64,000 nucleotides of DNA from Bacillota bacterium (GCA_012840925.1 DUVS01000009.1:62001-126000), one strand, 5' to 3'. Shown: positions 35,877 to 44,642, counted from the first letter of the stretch. The notes: generated by a model from the sequence alone, not told the origin. Made by a program: numbers and translations.

Positions 35877-37187
35877 ATGAACACAAAAATGAAAGTAATC
35901 TTGTTGCTTTCAGTGGTTGCCTGCTTGCTCCTGACTGTCGCTGGCATCGGTCTGGCCTATACTCCCCGTCCGGGTGTGCTCAGCCCCGATGAAGTGGATT
36001 TCGGCGGCAAAACTGTCACTGTGCTTGTGGGAGATTTGAACTGGGTAGTATTCAATGGCGGCAAGCCCCTCGAAGAGAGAATTGCTGAAGCAGAAGCGCT
36101 ATATAACTGTAAGATCGAGGTTGGTGCTACTGGCGGAGCCGATGCAATGATTGCCCGGATTTTGGCCGGTGACTCCACATACGATATTTTCCGCTTTGAG
36201 CATCGTGGTGGATATTTCCCATTGGTTACTCAGGATATGCTGCTGCCGGTCAGCGACATTCTGCCACCGGAGTACTTCGAGTCGCTGCCTTCAGCTGATC
36301 GCTATTCCATTGAGAAGTTGAAATTCCGCGGCAAGTTGTACGGTTTTGGTGTGACATATGATACCTTCAACGGTTCCATGATGATCACCATGTACAATAA
36401 GGATTTGATCGCAGCAGCCGGTTTGGAAGATCCATACGACCTCTGGAAAGAGGGGCGCTGGACATATGACGAACTGGAGAGATACGGAATTGCCTTAACT
36501 CAGGATACTGATGGCGATGGCGTGATCGATCAATGGGGAATTGGTGACTTGGCCAACCCGGCAGCAGTCTATCGCTTCATACCGTCAAACGGTGCGGAAC
36601 TTGCCAAGCAAAATGAGGAAGGCAAGTGGATCTACAGCCTCAATGACGCCGATGCCATTTATGCGCTGAACATGGTCAATCGCTGGCGCAATGAGTTGAA
36701 GATCATGGGCAGTGGTGACTTCTTGCAAGGCAAGGTTGTTATTGCACCTCATACCCACTTGGCTGGGGCACGCCACGCGATTAATGCTGGCCTCAATGTT
36801 GGCTATGTACCACAAGCAAAAGGACCGCATGTGGAAGAGAATCAACAGCCTACATTTGACTTTGCCGGCAATTTCTTGCCAGTCAATGTTGCTGAGCCTG
36901 AGAAATTGATCGCTTTGGCTGACTTCCTCTTCAGAGAGGGCGACGGCGATGCATATCTCGACTTCTATATCAACAACTATATGAGAAGCAAAGAGCATAT
37001 GGAAGTATACATGACCTGTGCCGAAAACTGGAAAGGCGAAGGAGATATCTTCCAATGGTCCGGATTGTGGGATATTACTGACTCTGCGGTTACACAGGTT
37101 ATCAACAACGAAAAGGGTGCTGCTCAAGCAACTGATGAGATTGCCCAGCAGGCGCAAGCATTCCTTGATGACCTCTTTGCTCAATAA
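35877..37187 (+). CDS. Extracellular solute-binding protein 3 of 3 (cluster II)
   Basis: A 436-residue sugar-binding protein. GAGGAGG lies before the ATG. The signal peptide is about 1-27 (ending GLAY). It has PRPGVLSPDEVDFGGKTVTV, a calcium-loop-like DTDGDGVID at about 210-218, and the shared C-terminal helix (ATDEIAQQAQAFLDDLFAQ). The 244-base space before it is the largest in the operon, so it may have its own promoter. A good terminator follows. Confidence 0.93.
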   Translation: MNTKMKVILLLSVVACLLLTVAGIGLAYTPRPGVLSPDEVDFGGKTVTVLVGDLNWVVFNGGKPLEERIAEAEALYNCKIEVGATGGADAMIARILAGDSTYDIFRFEHRGGYFPLVTQDMLLPVSDILPPEYFESLPSADRYSIEKLKFRGKLYGFGVTYDTFNGSMMITMYNKDLIAAAGLEDPYDLWKEGRWTYDELERYGIALTQDTDGDGVIDQWGIGDLANPAAVYRFIPSNGAELAKQNEEGKWIYSLNDADAIYALNMVNRWRNELKIMGSGDFLQGKVVIAPHTHLAGARHAINAGLNVGYVPQAKGPHVEENQQPTFDFAGNFLPVNVAEPEKLIALADFLFREGDGDAYLDFYINNYMRSKEHMEVYMTCAENWKGEGDIFQWSGLWDITDSAVTQVINNEKGAAQATDEIAQQAQAFLDDLFAQ

Positions 37188-37204
37188 TAGCAGAGTGCAT
37201 TTTG

Positions 37205-37236
37205 GCCCTGTCGGTAAGGCAGGGCTTTCTTTTTTG
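37205..37236 (+). terminator. Rho-independent terminator ending cluster II
   Basis: GCCCTG and CAGGGC stem with a nine-base loop, followed by TTTCTTTTTT. Confidence 0.85.
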
Positions 37237-37301
37237 ACAAGGACTTTGGAATCTTTGAACGAAGTATACCAAGGAAGAATCTGAGAAGGTGGTATCTTTA
37301 A

Positions 37302-37982
37302 ATGTGGCAGGCATTTATGGAATTGATCACAGTTACGCCTGATCTGTTCAACAGGTTTGTGATCGGGGTGCTGCTCTCTATCGGCATTGGACTAGGAATT
37401 GCCCTGGTTTACAAAATCACGCACCGGGGCCTAAGCTATGAAGCGACCTTCTTGACTAGCCTGGTGGCAATAGCTCCGGTGGTTGCGTGTGTCATGTTTT
37501 TTATTCAAGGCAACCTGGTATTATCACTGGGGTTGGTGGGATCGCTGTCCATCATTCGTTTCCGCACTCCCATTAAAGACTCTCGGGACATGGTATTTCT
37601 GTTTTGGTCGATTACGGCCGGGCTGGGAGCAGGCACTAACAACCTGGGTATTGTGATCGTTGCCAGTGTGATGATCGCGATTATGTTCATTATCATGCAC
37701 CTGGTGAACTATGGTATCCCGAAAAGGGCGGAGTATGTCCTGATAATTAAAGGTAATGGGCCCTATCCTGCCGGAGAATTGGATCAGTTGATCACCGGGT
37801 TTAAGATCGAAGCATATCTGCGCTCCCATGAAGTCAAGGAGGAGCAGTGGGAAAGAATCATTGAATTGAGGCTGGCCAAGGCAGACCCTCAAGTGATTGA
37901 CCAGCTGACAAGTATCATCAGTGAGCTGGAGCAGCTTACATCTGTGTCAATCCTCGCACCGCAGCTCGTACTGCCGATCTAG
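37302..37982 (+). CDS. DUF4956 membrane protein
   Basis: A 226-residue membrane protein with the DUF4956 hallmark SIIRFRTPIKDSRDMVFLFW between its membrane segments. About four helices occupy the first 145 residues and a soluble C-terminal domain follows (about 146-226). AAGGTGG lies upstream. DUF4956 genes commonly sit beside VTC-domain polyphosphate polymerases, as here (the next gene is 26 bases on), and may be the membrane or export partner; the exact role is not known. Confidence 0.88.
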   Translation: MWQAFMELITVTPDLFNRFVIGVLLSIGIGLGIALVYKITHRGLSYEATFLTSLVAIAPVVACVMFFIQGNLVLSLGLVGSLSIIRFRTPIKDSRDMVFLFWSITAGLGAGTNNLGIVIVASVMIAIMFIIMHLVNYGIPKRAEYVLIIKGNGPYPAGELDQLITGFKIEAYLRSHEVKEEQWERIIELRLAKADPQVIDQLTSIISELEQLTSVSILAPQLVLPI

Positions 37983-38008
37983 GATTACATACAAAAGGAT
38001 GTGGGTTT

Positions 38009-38794
38009 GTGCGCGTTACTCAAAGGTATGAACACAAATATCGACTTGATACAACGAAGATATATCAAGTACGCAACCAGATATTGGCCAGCGGCCTTGA
38101 ACGAGACTATTACTCGCAAGAACAGCCGTATTTTGTCCGCAGTCTATATTTTGACACCGATAATTATCACAGTTTCTTGGAAAACAGGGGTGGTTTTTTC
38201 AGCCGGGTCAAACTGCGGATCAGATCCTACAGCCCAACTCCTGCTGATCCGCTTTCGGTTGAAATAAAGACAAAAATCGGCAATCAGTCGCTCAAATACA
38301 GTACGTTCATTGCCCATGGCTGGTATGATACCTTTATGGAGACCAAACATTTTCCTGTCAACGATAATCCAGTTTTGATCGAGTTTGAACGCTTAGTGCA
38401 TCTGCTTGCCCTAAAGCCAAAGGTGATCATTGAATATGAGCGGGAAGGCTTGCGTACAGGCCGCGCAGCCAATCTGCGGATCACAATTGATCGTGAGATT
38501 CGCAGTGCAGCAGCAGACGAGTTGTTCCCCGAAGCACCTTCATTTCGGACACACTATGGGAAGGGAGCTATTTTGGAGATTAAATGCAGCGGCAAACAAC
38601 CGCGCTGGTTGAGTCAATGCGTGCAGGAGCATGGACTGCAATGGGTGGCAAACAGCAAGTATGTCCAGAGTATAGGCTTAAGCCGCCCGGATTTGGTCAC
38701 TGGATCTGCCAGCTTGCTCCGGATGCCCGTTGGCGCCTCAACCGTTGATACTCAGGCCGGGTTGGGAAGATTCAGAGCAGCAACCCATGTGTAA
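38009..38794 (+). CDS. VTC-domain protein (polyphosphate polymerase-like)
   Basis: A 261-residue protein with a VTC domain, the tunnel fold that makes polyphosphate from ATP in yeast Vtc4. Conserved basic and acidic positions are intact: YEHKYRL (Lys10), VRSLYFDT (Arg44), RVKLRIRSY, EIKTK (Glu85, Lys87), EFERL, YEREGL (Arg145), RITIDREIR and LEIKCSG (Glu190, Lys192). It starts at GTG with AAGGATG upstream. It lies between DUF4956 and an LRR/lamin-tail gene. Polyphosphate synthesis is likely by family; a protein-modifying role linked to the cell surface is also possible. Confidence 0.88.
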   Translation: MRVTQRYEHKYRLDTTKIYQVRNQILASGLERDYYSQEQPYFVRSLYFDTDNYHSFLENRGGFFSRVKLRIRSYSPTPADPLSVEIKTKIGNQSLKYSTFIAHGWYDTFMETKHFPVNDNPVLIEFERLVHLLALKPKVIIEYEREGLRTGRAANLRITIDREIRSAAADELFPEAPSFRTHYGKGAILEIKCSGKQPRWLSQCVQEHGLQWVANSKYVQSIGLSRPDLVTGSASLLRMPVGASTVDTQAGLGRFRAATHV

Positions 38795-38816
38795 ACGCTA
38801 ACGAGGGGGAGTCAAT

Positions 38817-39980
38817 TTGAGAAGTGCAGCAATCATTGTGATCGGACTATGCCTGTTTGCCAGTGGAGTTTTCAGTGGGATCTGCTTGGCGTTTGAAGAT
38901 CCTGTGCTGGATCTGGCCGTACAATTGGAATTGGCCAGGATTAAGGCGGGCAATGACCTGTCACAAATTACCAGTTTGGACCTGGGCTTTCTTGGTATTT
39001 CATCATTATTAGGTATTGAACAGCTGAAGAATCTAGAGTCACTTGACCTGCGAGGCAATCCCATTCGTGATCTGACACCGATTCAGGGGTTAACCAAACT
39101 AACCAGCCTGAATTTGCGGGAAACCGCTGTGGCCGATCTGAGCCCGATCAAGAATCTGACTGGGCTCAGGTACTTGAATCTGCATTCAACCCCGGTGACA
39201 GACATTTCTGTGATCGCAAACTTCGCAAATTTGGAAACACTGATCATGCGTAATGTGCCTGTAGGCAGTCAAATCGAATTGGTGAAAGGGCTGTCCAAGC
39301 TGAGACGTTTAAACATTCGCAACACTGGTGTCACTGATCTGACCGTTTTGGGGGCCTTGATGGAGCAGGGGGCACTGCAGGATGTGCAGCAGCTCGGCAT
39401 CCAAGCGGAAGTCGATCTGAGGGATAACCCCCTACAGGCAGACCCGCGCCATGATGACTATGCAAGCATCAGGCCGTATTGGAACCGGATATCCATTAGG
39501 GAACCGTATGACCTACCCAGTATAAAGGAACAGGTTGTGTATATTAATGAAATAATGTCTTCCAATGGAGGAGTGCTCCGGGATCGTCAGGGAGACAGCC
39601 CCGATTGGATTGAACTCTATAATCCGAATTCCCATGCAGTTGACTTGTCGGGATATTTCTTGAGCGATGATCAATCGCAGATTTCTAAATGGCAGTTTCC
39701 ACAGGGTACAGTGATCGAAGCCAAGGGTTATTTGGTCATTTTTGCTTCGGGCAAAGATATGGCAGCCCATGGCGAGCTGCACACCAATTTCAGCATTAAC
39801 GCTCTGGGAGAGCCGATTATCCTTGCTGATCCCGCTCGGGAGATGGTTGATTTTCTGCCTGCAGTGGAAATCGCCCGTGATGTTGCCTATGGCCGTCTGC
39901 CTGATGGCAGCTGGGAGCTGTGGTATCTGCCTTTGCCCACACCGGGCAACCGCAACAGCTCTTTTGGATCTTATCAGTAA
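38817..39980 (+). CDS. Secreted LRR and lamin-tail-domain protein
   Basis: A 387-residue exported protein. The TTG start has GAGGGGG six bases upstream and a signal peptide follows (about 1-25). Internalin-like leucine-rich repeats fill about 50-200 (ESLDLRGNPIRDLTPIQGL). A lamin-tail domain covers about 240-360 (YINEIMSSNGG, DWIELYNP, LSGYFLSDD). In many Firmicutes the VTC/DUF4956 pair accompanies a CotH kinase with a lamin-tail domain; here the kinase part is absent and LRRs stand in its place. Role unknown; probably a surface or coat protein. Confidence 0.85.
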   Translation: MRSAAIIVIGLCLFASGVFSGICLAFEDPVLDLAVQLELARIKAGNDLSQITSLDLGFLGISSLLGIEQLKNLESLDLRGNPIRDLTPIQGLTKLTSLNLRETAVADLSPIKNLTGLRYLNLHSTPVTDISVIANFANLETLIMRNVPVGSQIELVKGLSKLRRLNIRNTGVTDLTVLGALMEQGALQDVQQLGIQAEVDLRDNPLQADPRHDDYASIRPYWNRISIREPYDLPSIKEQVVYINEIMSSNGGVLRDRQGDSPDWIELYNPNSHAVDLSGYFLSDDQSQISKWQFPQGTVIEAKGYLVIFASGKDMAAHGELHTNFSINALGEPIILADPAREMVDFLPAVEIARDVAYGRLPDGSWELWYLPLPTPGNRNSSFGSYQ

Positions 39981-40006
39981 CTGGTATGTAAACTGCAGAC
40001 AAATAC

Positions 40007-40033
40007 AAAAGTCCCTGGTCTTCAGGGACTTTT
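40007..40033. terminator. Bidirectional terminator
   Basis: AAAAGTCCCTG and CAGGGACTTTT form an 11-bp perfect stem with a short loop, between the convergent LRR and aroF genes, with A and T runs on both sides. Confidence 0.85.
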
Positions 40034-40054
40034 CAAATTCTGTCTATAGTTTGC

Positions 40055-41071
40055 TCAATGGACTATGCTTTTATTGACAGCGATAATCTGATTGACAGCA
40101 GCAACTAAGTGCTGGAATTTCTCTGGCTTTAGTGACTGGTTGCCGTCGGACAGAGCCATTTCCGGCTGGTGGTGCACTTCCACCATGAGTCCGTCAGCGC
40201 CAGCAGCAATAGCTGCTTTGGCAAGAGGCGTGACCAATTCCCATTTTCCTGCAGCATGGCTTGGATCACAAATAATCGGTAGGTGGGACAACTCCTTGAT
40301 GGCTACGATGGCACTGATGTCCAGGGTGTTGCGGGTATATGTTTCGTAGGTGCGAATCCCTCGTTCACACAAGATTACCCGCTCGTTTCCTTCGGCCAAA
40401 ATGTACTCGGCGGCCATGAGCAGTTCATCTATTGTTGCAGACATGCCTCGCTTAAGCAAGACTGCCCGGTCTGTCTGGCCTACTTTTTTCAGTAATGCGA
40501 AGTTTTGCATGTTGCGGGCGCCGACTTGAATGACATCGGCATACTCAGCTACAAGCTCGACGGTATCCACAGAAATGCATTCTGTTACAATTGGCATTCC
40601 AGTCAGTTCCTTGGCTCGCCGCAAAAGTTCCAAACCTTGTATACCCAGGCCTTGAAAACTATAGGGGGAGGTCCGAGGTTTATAAGCCCCGCCGCGCAGC
40701 AGCTGGGCACCGGATATCTTGATCTGTTGAGCGATGGTCATCAGCTGCTCCTCGCTTTCCACTGAACATGGCCCGGCAATGATCACAGTGTTGCCGCCGC
40801 CGATTTTGTGGCCGGCAATATCAATGACAGTATCCTCGGGATGAAACATGCGGCTGACCCGCTTGAAAGGATGCTGGACACGTAAGATGCGATCGACAAA
40901 AGGATTAGCTTGTAGTTGGCTTTCGTCAATCCTGGTGGTATCACCGATTAAGCCAATGATGGTGTGGTTTTCGCCTTGCGAGAAGTTGATCTCAAAACCC
41001 ATCTGCCGCAAACGGACTTTAAGCTGTTCCAGCTCGTTGATGGGTGTGTTTTGTTTCATCACGATAACCAT
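40055..41071 (-). CDS. aroF: 3-deoxy-7-phosphoheptulonate (DAHP) synthase, AroA I-beta type
   Basis: The first enzyme of the shikimate pathway, joining phosphoenolpyruvate and erythrose 4-phosphate; 338 residues. An N-terminal ferredoxin-like regulatory domain (about 1-70) precedes the barrel. Barrel motifs are present: IIAGPCSVES, LRGGAYKPRTSPYSFQG, VGARNMQNF, LLKRGMS, DPSHAAG and MVEVHHQPE. The ATG has AAGGGGG upstream and a consensus promoter. It stands alone; aroK and aroQ lie about 20 kb away in this window. Confidence 0.95.
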   Translation of the reverse strand: MVIVMKQNTPINELEQLKVRLRQMGFEINFSQGENHTIIGLIGDTTRIDESQLQANPFVDRILRVQHPFKRVSRMFHPEDTVIDIAGHKIGGGNTVIIAGPCSVESEEQLMTIAQQIKISGAQLLRGGAYKPRTSPYSFQGLGIQGLELLRRAKELTGMPIVTECISVDTVELVAEYADVIQVGARNMQNFALLKKVGQTDRAVLLKRGMSATIDELLMAAEYILAEGNERVILCERGIRTYETYTRNTLDISAIVAIKELSHLPIICDPSHAAGKWELVTPLAKAAIAAGADGLMVEVHHQPEMALSDGNQSLKPEKFQHLVAAVNQIIAVNKSIVH

Positions 41072-41098
41072 GGCACTGCCCCCTTGGATTTAGGCTAA

Positions 41099-41127
41099 AT
41101 TATACAAATCTTGATCTCACTTGTCAA
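41099..41127 (-). promoter_or_regulatory. Consensus sigma-A promoter of aroF
   Basis: Minus strand TTGACA (41127-41122), a 17-base spacer, then TATAAT (41104-41099): a full consensus promoter. The leader before the ATG is only about 20 bases, so there is no room for a riboswitch. Confidence 0.9.
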
Positions 41128-41209
41128 GCATAAACAAACTAGTTTACTTAGTAATTACAGCAGGATTTTGATTGTAATACTAGAACTGTAAATTAGCCCC
41201 AAATAAGTG

Positions 41210-41215
41210 TATAAT
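41210..41215 (+). promoter_or_regulatory. Probable -10 box for the LarA-like gene
   Basis: TATAAT lies 34 bases before the GTG at 41250. The -35 region (TGTAAA, 17 bases upstream) is weak, so expression may need an activator. Confidence 0.5.
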
Positions 41216-41249
41216 AAAGACAGAACGATTTAGCAAGGAAGGTGATACT

Positions 41250-42521
41250 GTGGGTGTAATATCAGAACTAGTAAGAGATATTCCCATACCGAGAATGGTT
41301 AAAGTCAGCCAGAAATTTGACGCTCCACGGCTTCACGATGTAGAAGGCGATTTGAGGGCTCAATTGCGGCAGGAGCAAATCCAAGGAATGATCAAACCGG
41401 GAATGTCAATAGCTATTGCTGTAGGCAGTCGTGGTGTAAACCGGATCGCTGAGATTACAAAAACCGTCGTCGAAGAGCTGAAGGCCCTCAAAGCCGAACC
41501 ATTTATCGTACCAAGTATGGGCAGTCACGGTGGAGCTACGGCTGAAGGTCAAATAGAGGTACTGCGTCATCTGGGGGTTACCGAAAACTCGGTAGGCGCT
41601 CCCATTCGATCATCAATGGAAGTCAATCAGATTGCTTCGCTGGACAACGGGCTTCCAGTCTATGTAGACCGGTTAGCATGCCAGGCTGACGGTATTGTCG
41701 TCATCAACCGGGTCAAACCTCACACAGCATTTCGCGGCCCGATTGAGAGCGGTTTGATGAAGATGTTGAGCATCGGCCTGGGTAAGCAAAAAGGTGCTGA
41801 AGCCTGCCATCAGCTGGGATTTAAACATATGGCTGAGCATGTTCCGGCCATGGCCAGGATTATTATTGACAAGCTGCCGGTGTTGTTTGGAGTTGCCACG
41901 GTAGAAAATGCTTTTGATCAAGTAATGAAAATCCAAGTGGTTCCAGCCCATGCGATTGAGAATGAGGAAACGGAATTGCTCAAGATCGCCAAAGCTAATA
42001 TGCCCAAGTTGTGGTTTGATCAGATTGATGTCCTGATCATCGATGAGATCGGCAAGAATATCAGTGGTGACGGTTTTGATCCCAATGTGGTGGGGCGTTA
42101 TCCGACTCCTTATGCCTATGGAGGCCCCGATGTGACCAAGATTGTGGTTTTGGATCTTACTGATGAGACCGAGGGAAATGCCAACGGAATCGGGACTGCC
42201 GACTTCACTACCAGATATTGTGTAGCCAAGGTTGATTACAACAAGATTTACGCCAATGGGTTAACCTCAACAGTGGTGGCGCCAACCAAGATCCCAACGA
42301 CTCTGGATAATGATCGGGAGGCGATTCAGGCTGCCATCAAAACCAGCAACATCCTCGATTTCACCAAGGTCCGTCTTGTGCGGATCAAGAATACCCTGGA
42401 GCTTGCAGAAATAGAAGTGTCGGAACCAATGATTCCTGAAATCGAAGGGAATCCAAACTTGCAGATTCTTTCCCAGCCATACCACTGGGAGTTTAACGAT
42501 CAAGGCAATTTGATTCGTTAA
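41250..42521 (+). CDS. LarA-like (DUF2088, lactate racemase N-terminal domain) protein
   Basis: A 423-residue protein of the lactate-racemase-like superfamily, whose characterised members use a nickel-pincer cofactor to racemise or epimerise hydroxy acids. Visible motifs are VGSRGVNRI, PSMGSHGGAT, RVKPHTAFRG and MLSIGLGKQKGAE. The GTG start has AAGGAAGGTG upstream. An SDR dehydrogenase follows after 65 bases, so the pair may interconvert a hydroxy or sugar acid. No larB, larC or larE is visible here to make the cofactor. Substrate not known. Confidence 0.8.
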   Translation: MGVISELVRDIPIPRMVKVSQKFDAPRLHDVEGDLRAQLRQEQIQGMIKPGMSIAIAVGSRGVNRIAEITKTVVEELKALKAEPFIVPSMGSHGGATAEGQIEVLRHLGVTENSVGAPIRSSMEVNQIASLDNGLPVYVDRLACQADGIVVINRVKPHTAFRGPIESGLMKMLSIGLGKQKGAEACHQLGFKHMAEHVPAMARIIIDKLPVLFGVATVENAFDQVMKIQVVPAHAIENEETELLKIAKANMPKLWFDQIDVLIIDEIGKNISGDGFDPNVVGRYPTPYAYGGPDVTKIVVLDLTDETEGNANGIGTADFTTRYCVAKVDYNKIYANGLTSTVVAPTKIPTTLDNDREAIQAAIKTSNILDFTKVRLVRIKNTLELAEIEVSEPMIPEIEGNPNLQILSQPYHWEFNDQGNLIR

Positions 42522-42586
42522 CGGAACACTATCACAAGGCAATAATAACCAGCAAAAAATTAACATTTCGGAAAGGAGTCTGGAAT

Positions 42587-43357
42587 ATGTCAGATCTATT
42601 CAGCTTAAAAGGGAAAACAGCGGTGATCATGGGAGGTAACAGTACCCTTGCCCGATCGATCATTGAAGGTTTTGTACTCCACGGCGCAAAAATTGCATCA
42701 GTGGTGATGAAACCGGAGTATGCAGGAGAAGTGGAAGAACAAGTGCGGGCTCTAGGCGGCGAGATCAAATCGTTTATTGCTGATGTAACCGATTTGGAGT
42801 CAGTGCAAAAAGCAGCCGATGACATCCAAGCTTGGACTGATTCAATTGATATTCTCCTATATGCCCCGGGAGTAAACTCGAGCACACCCTTCTTGGAACT
42901 GGACATGGGAGAATGGGATAACATCATGGCAGTTAACTTGAGGGGTTGTGTGGCGGCGATTCAGATCTTTGCCAAGAAAATGATCGAACAAGGTACCGGT
43001 GGCAGTATTATTAATATTTCATCGGTATCATCGGGGCCTCCGTTATCAAAAGTGTTTACTTATTCTGCATCCAAAGCCGGAATCAACAGTATTACTCAGT
43101 ATCTGGCCCGGGAGCTGGCCCCTTACAACATCAGGGTGAATGCGATTATACCTGGATTCTTCCCGGCTGAACAGAATCGCAGGATTTTAACGGAAGAACG
43201 TGTCGCTGATATTATGCGCCACACACCGATGAAGCGCTTTGGGGAGCCGAGGGAACTGCAGGGAGTCTGCATTTGGCTGGCATCAGAGAAAGCATCCAGT
43301 TATGTCACAGGGTCATTGATCAGAGTTGATGGTGGCTTTGGCGCCATGACCATCTAG
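42587..43357 (+). CDS. SDR-family oxidoreductase (sugar-acid type)
   Basis: A 256-residue short-chain dehydrogenase. The catalytic Ser (near 146), Tyr159 and Lys163 (YSASK) are present. The nucleotide-binding loop is unusual: MGGNSTLA (15-22) replaces the usual TGxxxGxG, so two glycines are lost, and YAPG replaces NNAG. The C-terminus YVTGSLIRVDGGFGAMTI resembles SDR-type fructuronate/mannonate reductases, which would suit a pectin degrader, but this is only likeness. GAAAGGAG precedes the ATG. It is probably co-transcribed with the LarA-like gene. Confidence 0.82.
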   Translation: MSDLFSLKGKTAVIMGGNSTLARSIIEGFVLHGAKIASVVMKPEYAGEVEEQVRALGGEIKSFIADVTDLESVQKAADDIQAWTDSIDILLYAPGVNSSTPFLELDMGEWDNIMAVNLRGCVAAIQIFAKKMIEQGTGGSIINISSVSSGPPLSKVFTYSASKAGINSITQYLARELAPYNIRVNAIIPGFFPAEQNRRILTEERVADIMRHTPMKRFGEPRELQGVCIWLASEKASSYVTGSLIRVDGGFGAMTI

Positions 43358-43383
43358 ATTTCTTGGTTGGGAGAGGATTTAGG

Positions 43384-43791
43384 ATGATAAAGCAAGCGTA
43401 CATTCTTGTGGCGTTGGCGCTGGTCATAGTACTAGGTGTGGCAGCAGCGTTTCTGTTGTGGCAGCCTGCAGACCCCGATGAATTGGCTGAAGTTGGTAAC
43501 ACAATCGAGATCAAGGTAATCCTGAGCGAAAACAATGGTCAAAATCCCATTGTCTACTATTTCAAAATCCCCTCAGACAAGAACTATACCTTGCTGGAAT
43601 TGATGGAGCGCAAATTCCTCATCGAACATGACAATGGTTATATCACTTCAATTCAGGGGAAAATGGCTTCAATGGCTGATCAAACAGCTTGGATGTATGA
43701 CATCAACGGGGAAATGGCTCTGGTTGGCGCAGCGCAGTACCGGATCAAAGACGGAGATGTCTATCACTGGGATTTACGCTCATGGCAGTAA
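43384..43791 (+). CDS. DUF4430 (transcobalamin-like) membrane-anchored protein
   Basis: A 135-residue protein: one N-terminal membrane segment or uncleaved signal (about 1-22), then a DUF4430 domain with YTLLELMERKF, DQTAWMYDINGE and YRIKDGDVYHWDL. In Firmicutes this domain commonly accompanies ECF S components and corrinoid uptake. ATG at 43384 has GGAGAGG upstream. Its stop overlaps the next gene's start by ten bases. Confidence 0.85.
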   Translation: MIKQAYILVALALVIVLGVAAAFLLWQPADPDELAEVGNTIEIKVILSENNGQNPIVYYFKIPSDKNYTLLELMERKFLIEHDNGYITSIQGKMASMADQTAWMYDINGEMALVGAAQYRIKDGDVYHWDLRSWQ

Positions 43792-44300
43792 GGCGTCAAG
43801 TCAGGGAACAGGCTGTTATTGCGCTGCTTTCAGCAGCTAGCATTGCTGGCAGAGTGGTAATGGAGCCAATCCCGGGATTTCAGCCAACAACCGTGATCGT
43901 AATGGTGACAACGATGGCCCTGGGATTGCGCCAAGGAGTCTTGGTGGCAATTATCAGTACCTGGATATCAAATCTCCAGCTTGGCCATGGGATTTGGACA
44001 TTTTTTCAGATGTTAAGTTGGTCGGCTGTGGCTTTTGTGAGCTTCTATTATGGAAAGACCAAGTGGAGCCGGAATCTGCTCGTGTCTGCCGCCGCTGCCG
44101 GTTTGTTGGGCATTATATATGGCATGGTCGTGTCTCTAAATGGGTTGCTGTTTACCCGGAGGATCATTGCCTATTACCTGGCAGGTTTGTCTCATGATCT
44201 GACGCATGCCGCCGGCAATGTAGCCATGTATGTGGCATTTGGCGACAGACTGGGCAAATTGCTGCGTAAATACAGCGAGGCTTATTTTGGGCAAAAATAA
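43782..44300 (+). CDS. ECF transporter S component
   Basis: A 172-residue membrane protein with five or six helices and the typical ECF S start (AVIALLSAASIAGRVVM), followed by GFQPTTVIVMVTTMALGLRQG. It is translationally coupled to the DUF4430 gene. The transmembrane T and ATPase subunits are not nearby, so it would use a shared group-II module. A corrinoid or other vitamin is the most likely substrate, inferred from the DUF4430 partner. Confidence 0.82.
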   Translation: MAVRRQVREQAVIALLSAASIAGRVVMEPIPGFQPTTVIVMVTTMALGLRQGVLVAIISTWISNLQLGHGIWTFFQMLSWSAVAFVSFYYGKTKWSRNLLVSAAAAGLLGIIYGMVVSLNGLLFTRRIIAYYLAGLSHDLTHAAGNVAMYVAFGDRLGKLLRKYSEAYFGQK

Positions 44301-44312
44301 GCCCCGCTTTTT
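44279..44312 (+). terminator. Terminator at the 3' end of the ECF S gene
   Basis: GGCTTATTTT and AAAATAAGCC form a 10-bp stem spanning the stop codon, followed by CCGCTTTTT. It separates the DUF4430-ECF pair from the decarboxylase operon. Confidence 0.6.
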
Positions 44313-44332
44313 GTCGCTCATATCATGGAACA

Positions 44333-44611
44333 TTGCATCAGGAGGTGGCGGTCATCAGTGCACTAGAAATCAGTATCCTGGGAACGGTCGTTGTGTTCTT
44401 GACCTTGGTGGCTCTGGCTGTTTTGGTTTGGCTGATCGGGCGCCTGATCAGAGTAACGGTGCCCTCTGCAAGCATGGCCATGGAGAAACCAGGCAAGGAA
44501 CAGCCCCTTGCCAGCGTGGATTCCAATCAACAGCAGGATCTCGTGATCATTGCAGCTGTTATGAAACAGCTCGGTGTGGAAGGCGAACTGAAAATTACGC
44601 AAATCAAGTAA
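44333..44611 (+). CDS. Sodium-pump decarboxylase gamma subunit (OadG type)
   Basis: A small membrane protein: one membrane helix ([21 protein letters not shown]) then a charged, low-complexity tail. Size and operon position fit the gamma subunit that anchors the biotin-dependent Na+ pump. The start is uncertain: the best ribosome site (AGGAGG, 44340-44345) lies inside the reading frame and points to ATC at 44354, a very rare start; TTG 44333 and GTG 44345 are the ordinary alternatives. The biotin carrier gene follows after 31 bases. Confidence 0.75.
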   Translation: MHQEVAVISALEISILGTVVVFLTLVALAVLVWLIGRLIRVTVPSASMAMEKPGKEQPLASVDSNQQQDLVIIAAVMKQLGVEGELKITQIK

Positions 44612-44642
44612 AATCGAAGTAAATCAGACTGGAGGGCAGCGT

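Noticed and set aside
41072-41249. Riboswitch or T-box ahead of aroF
   Set aside because: The consensus promoter leaves a leader of about 20 bases, too short for either.
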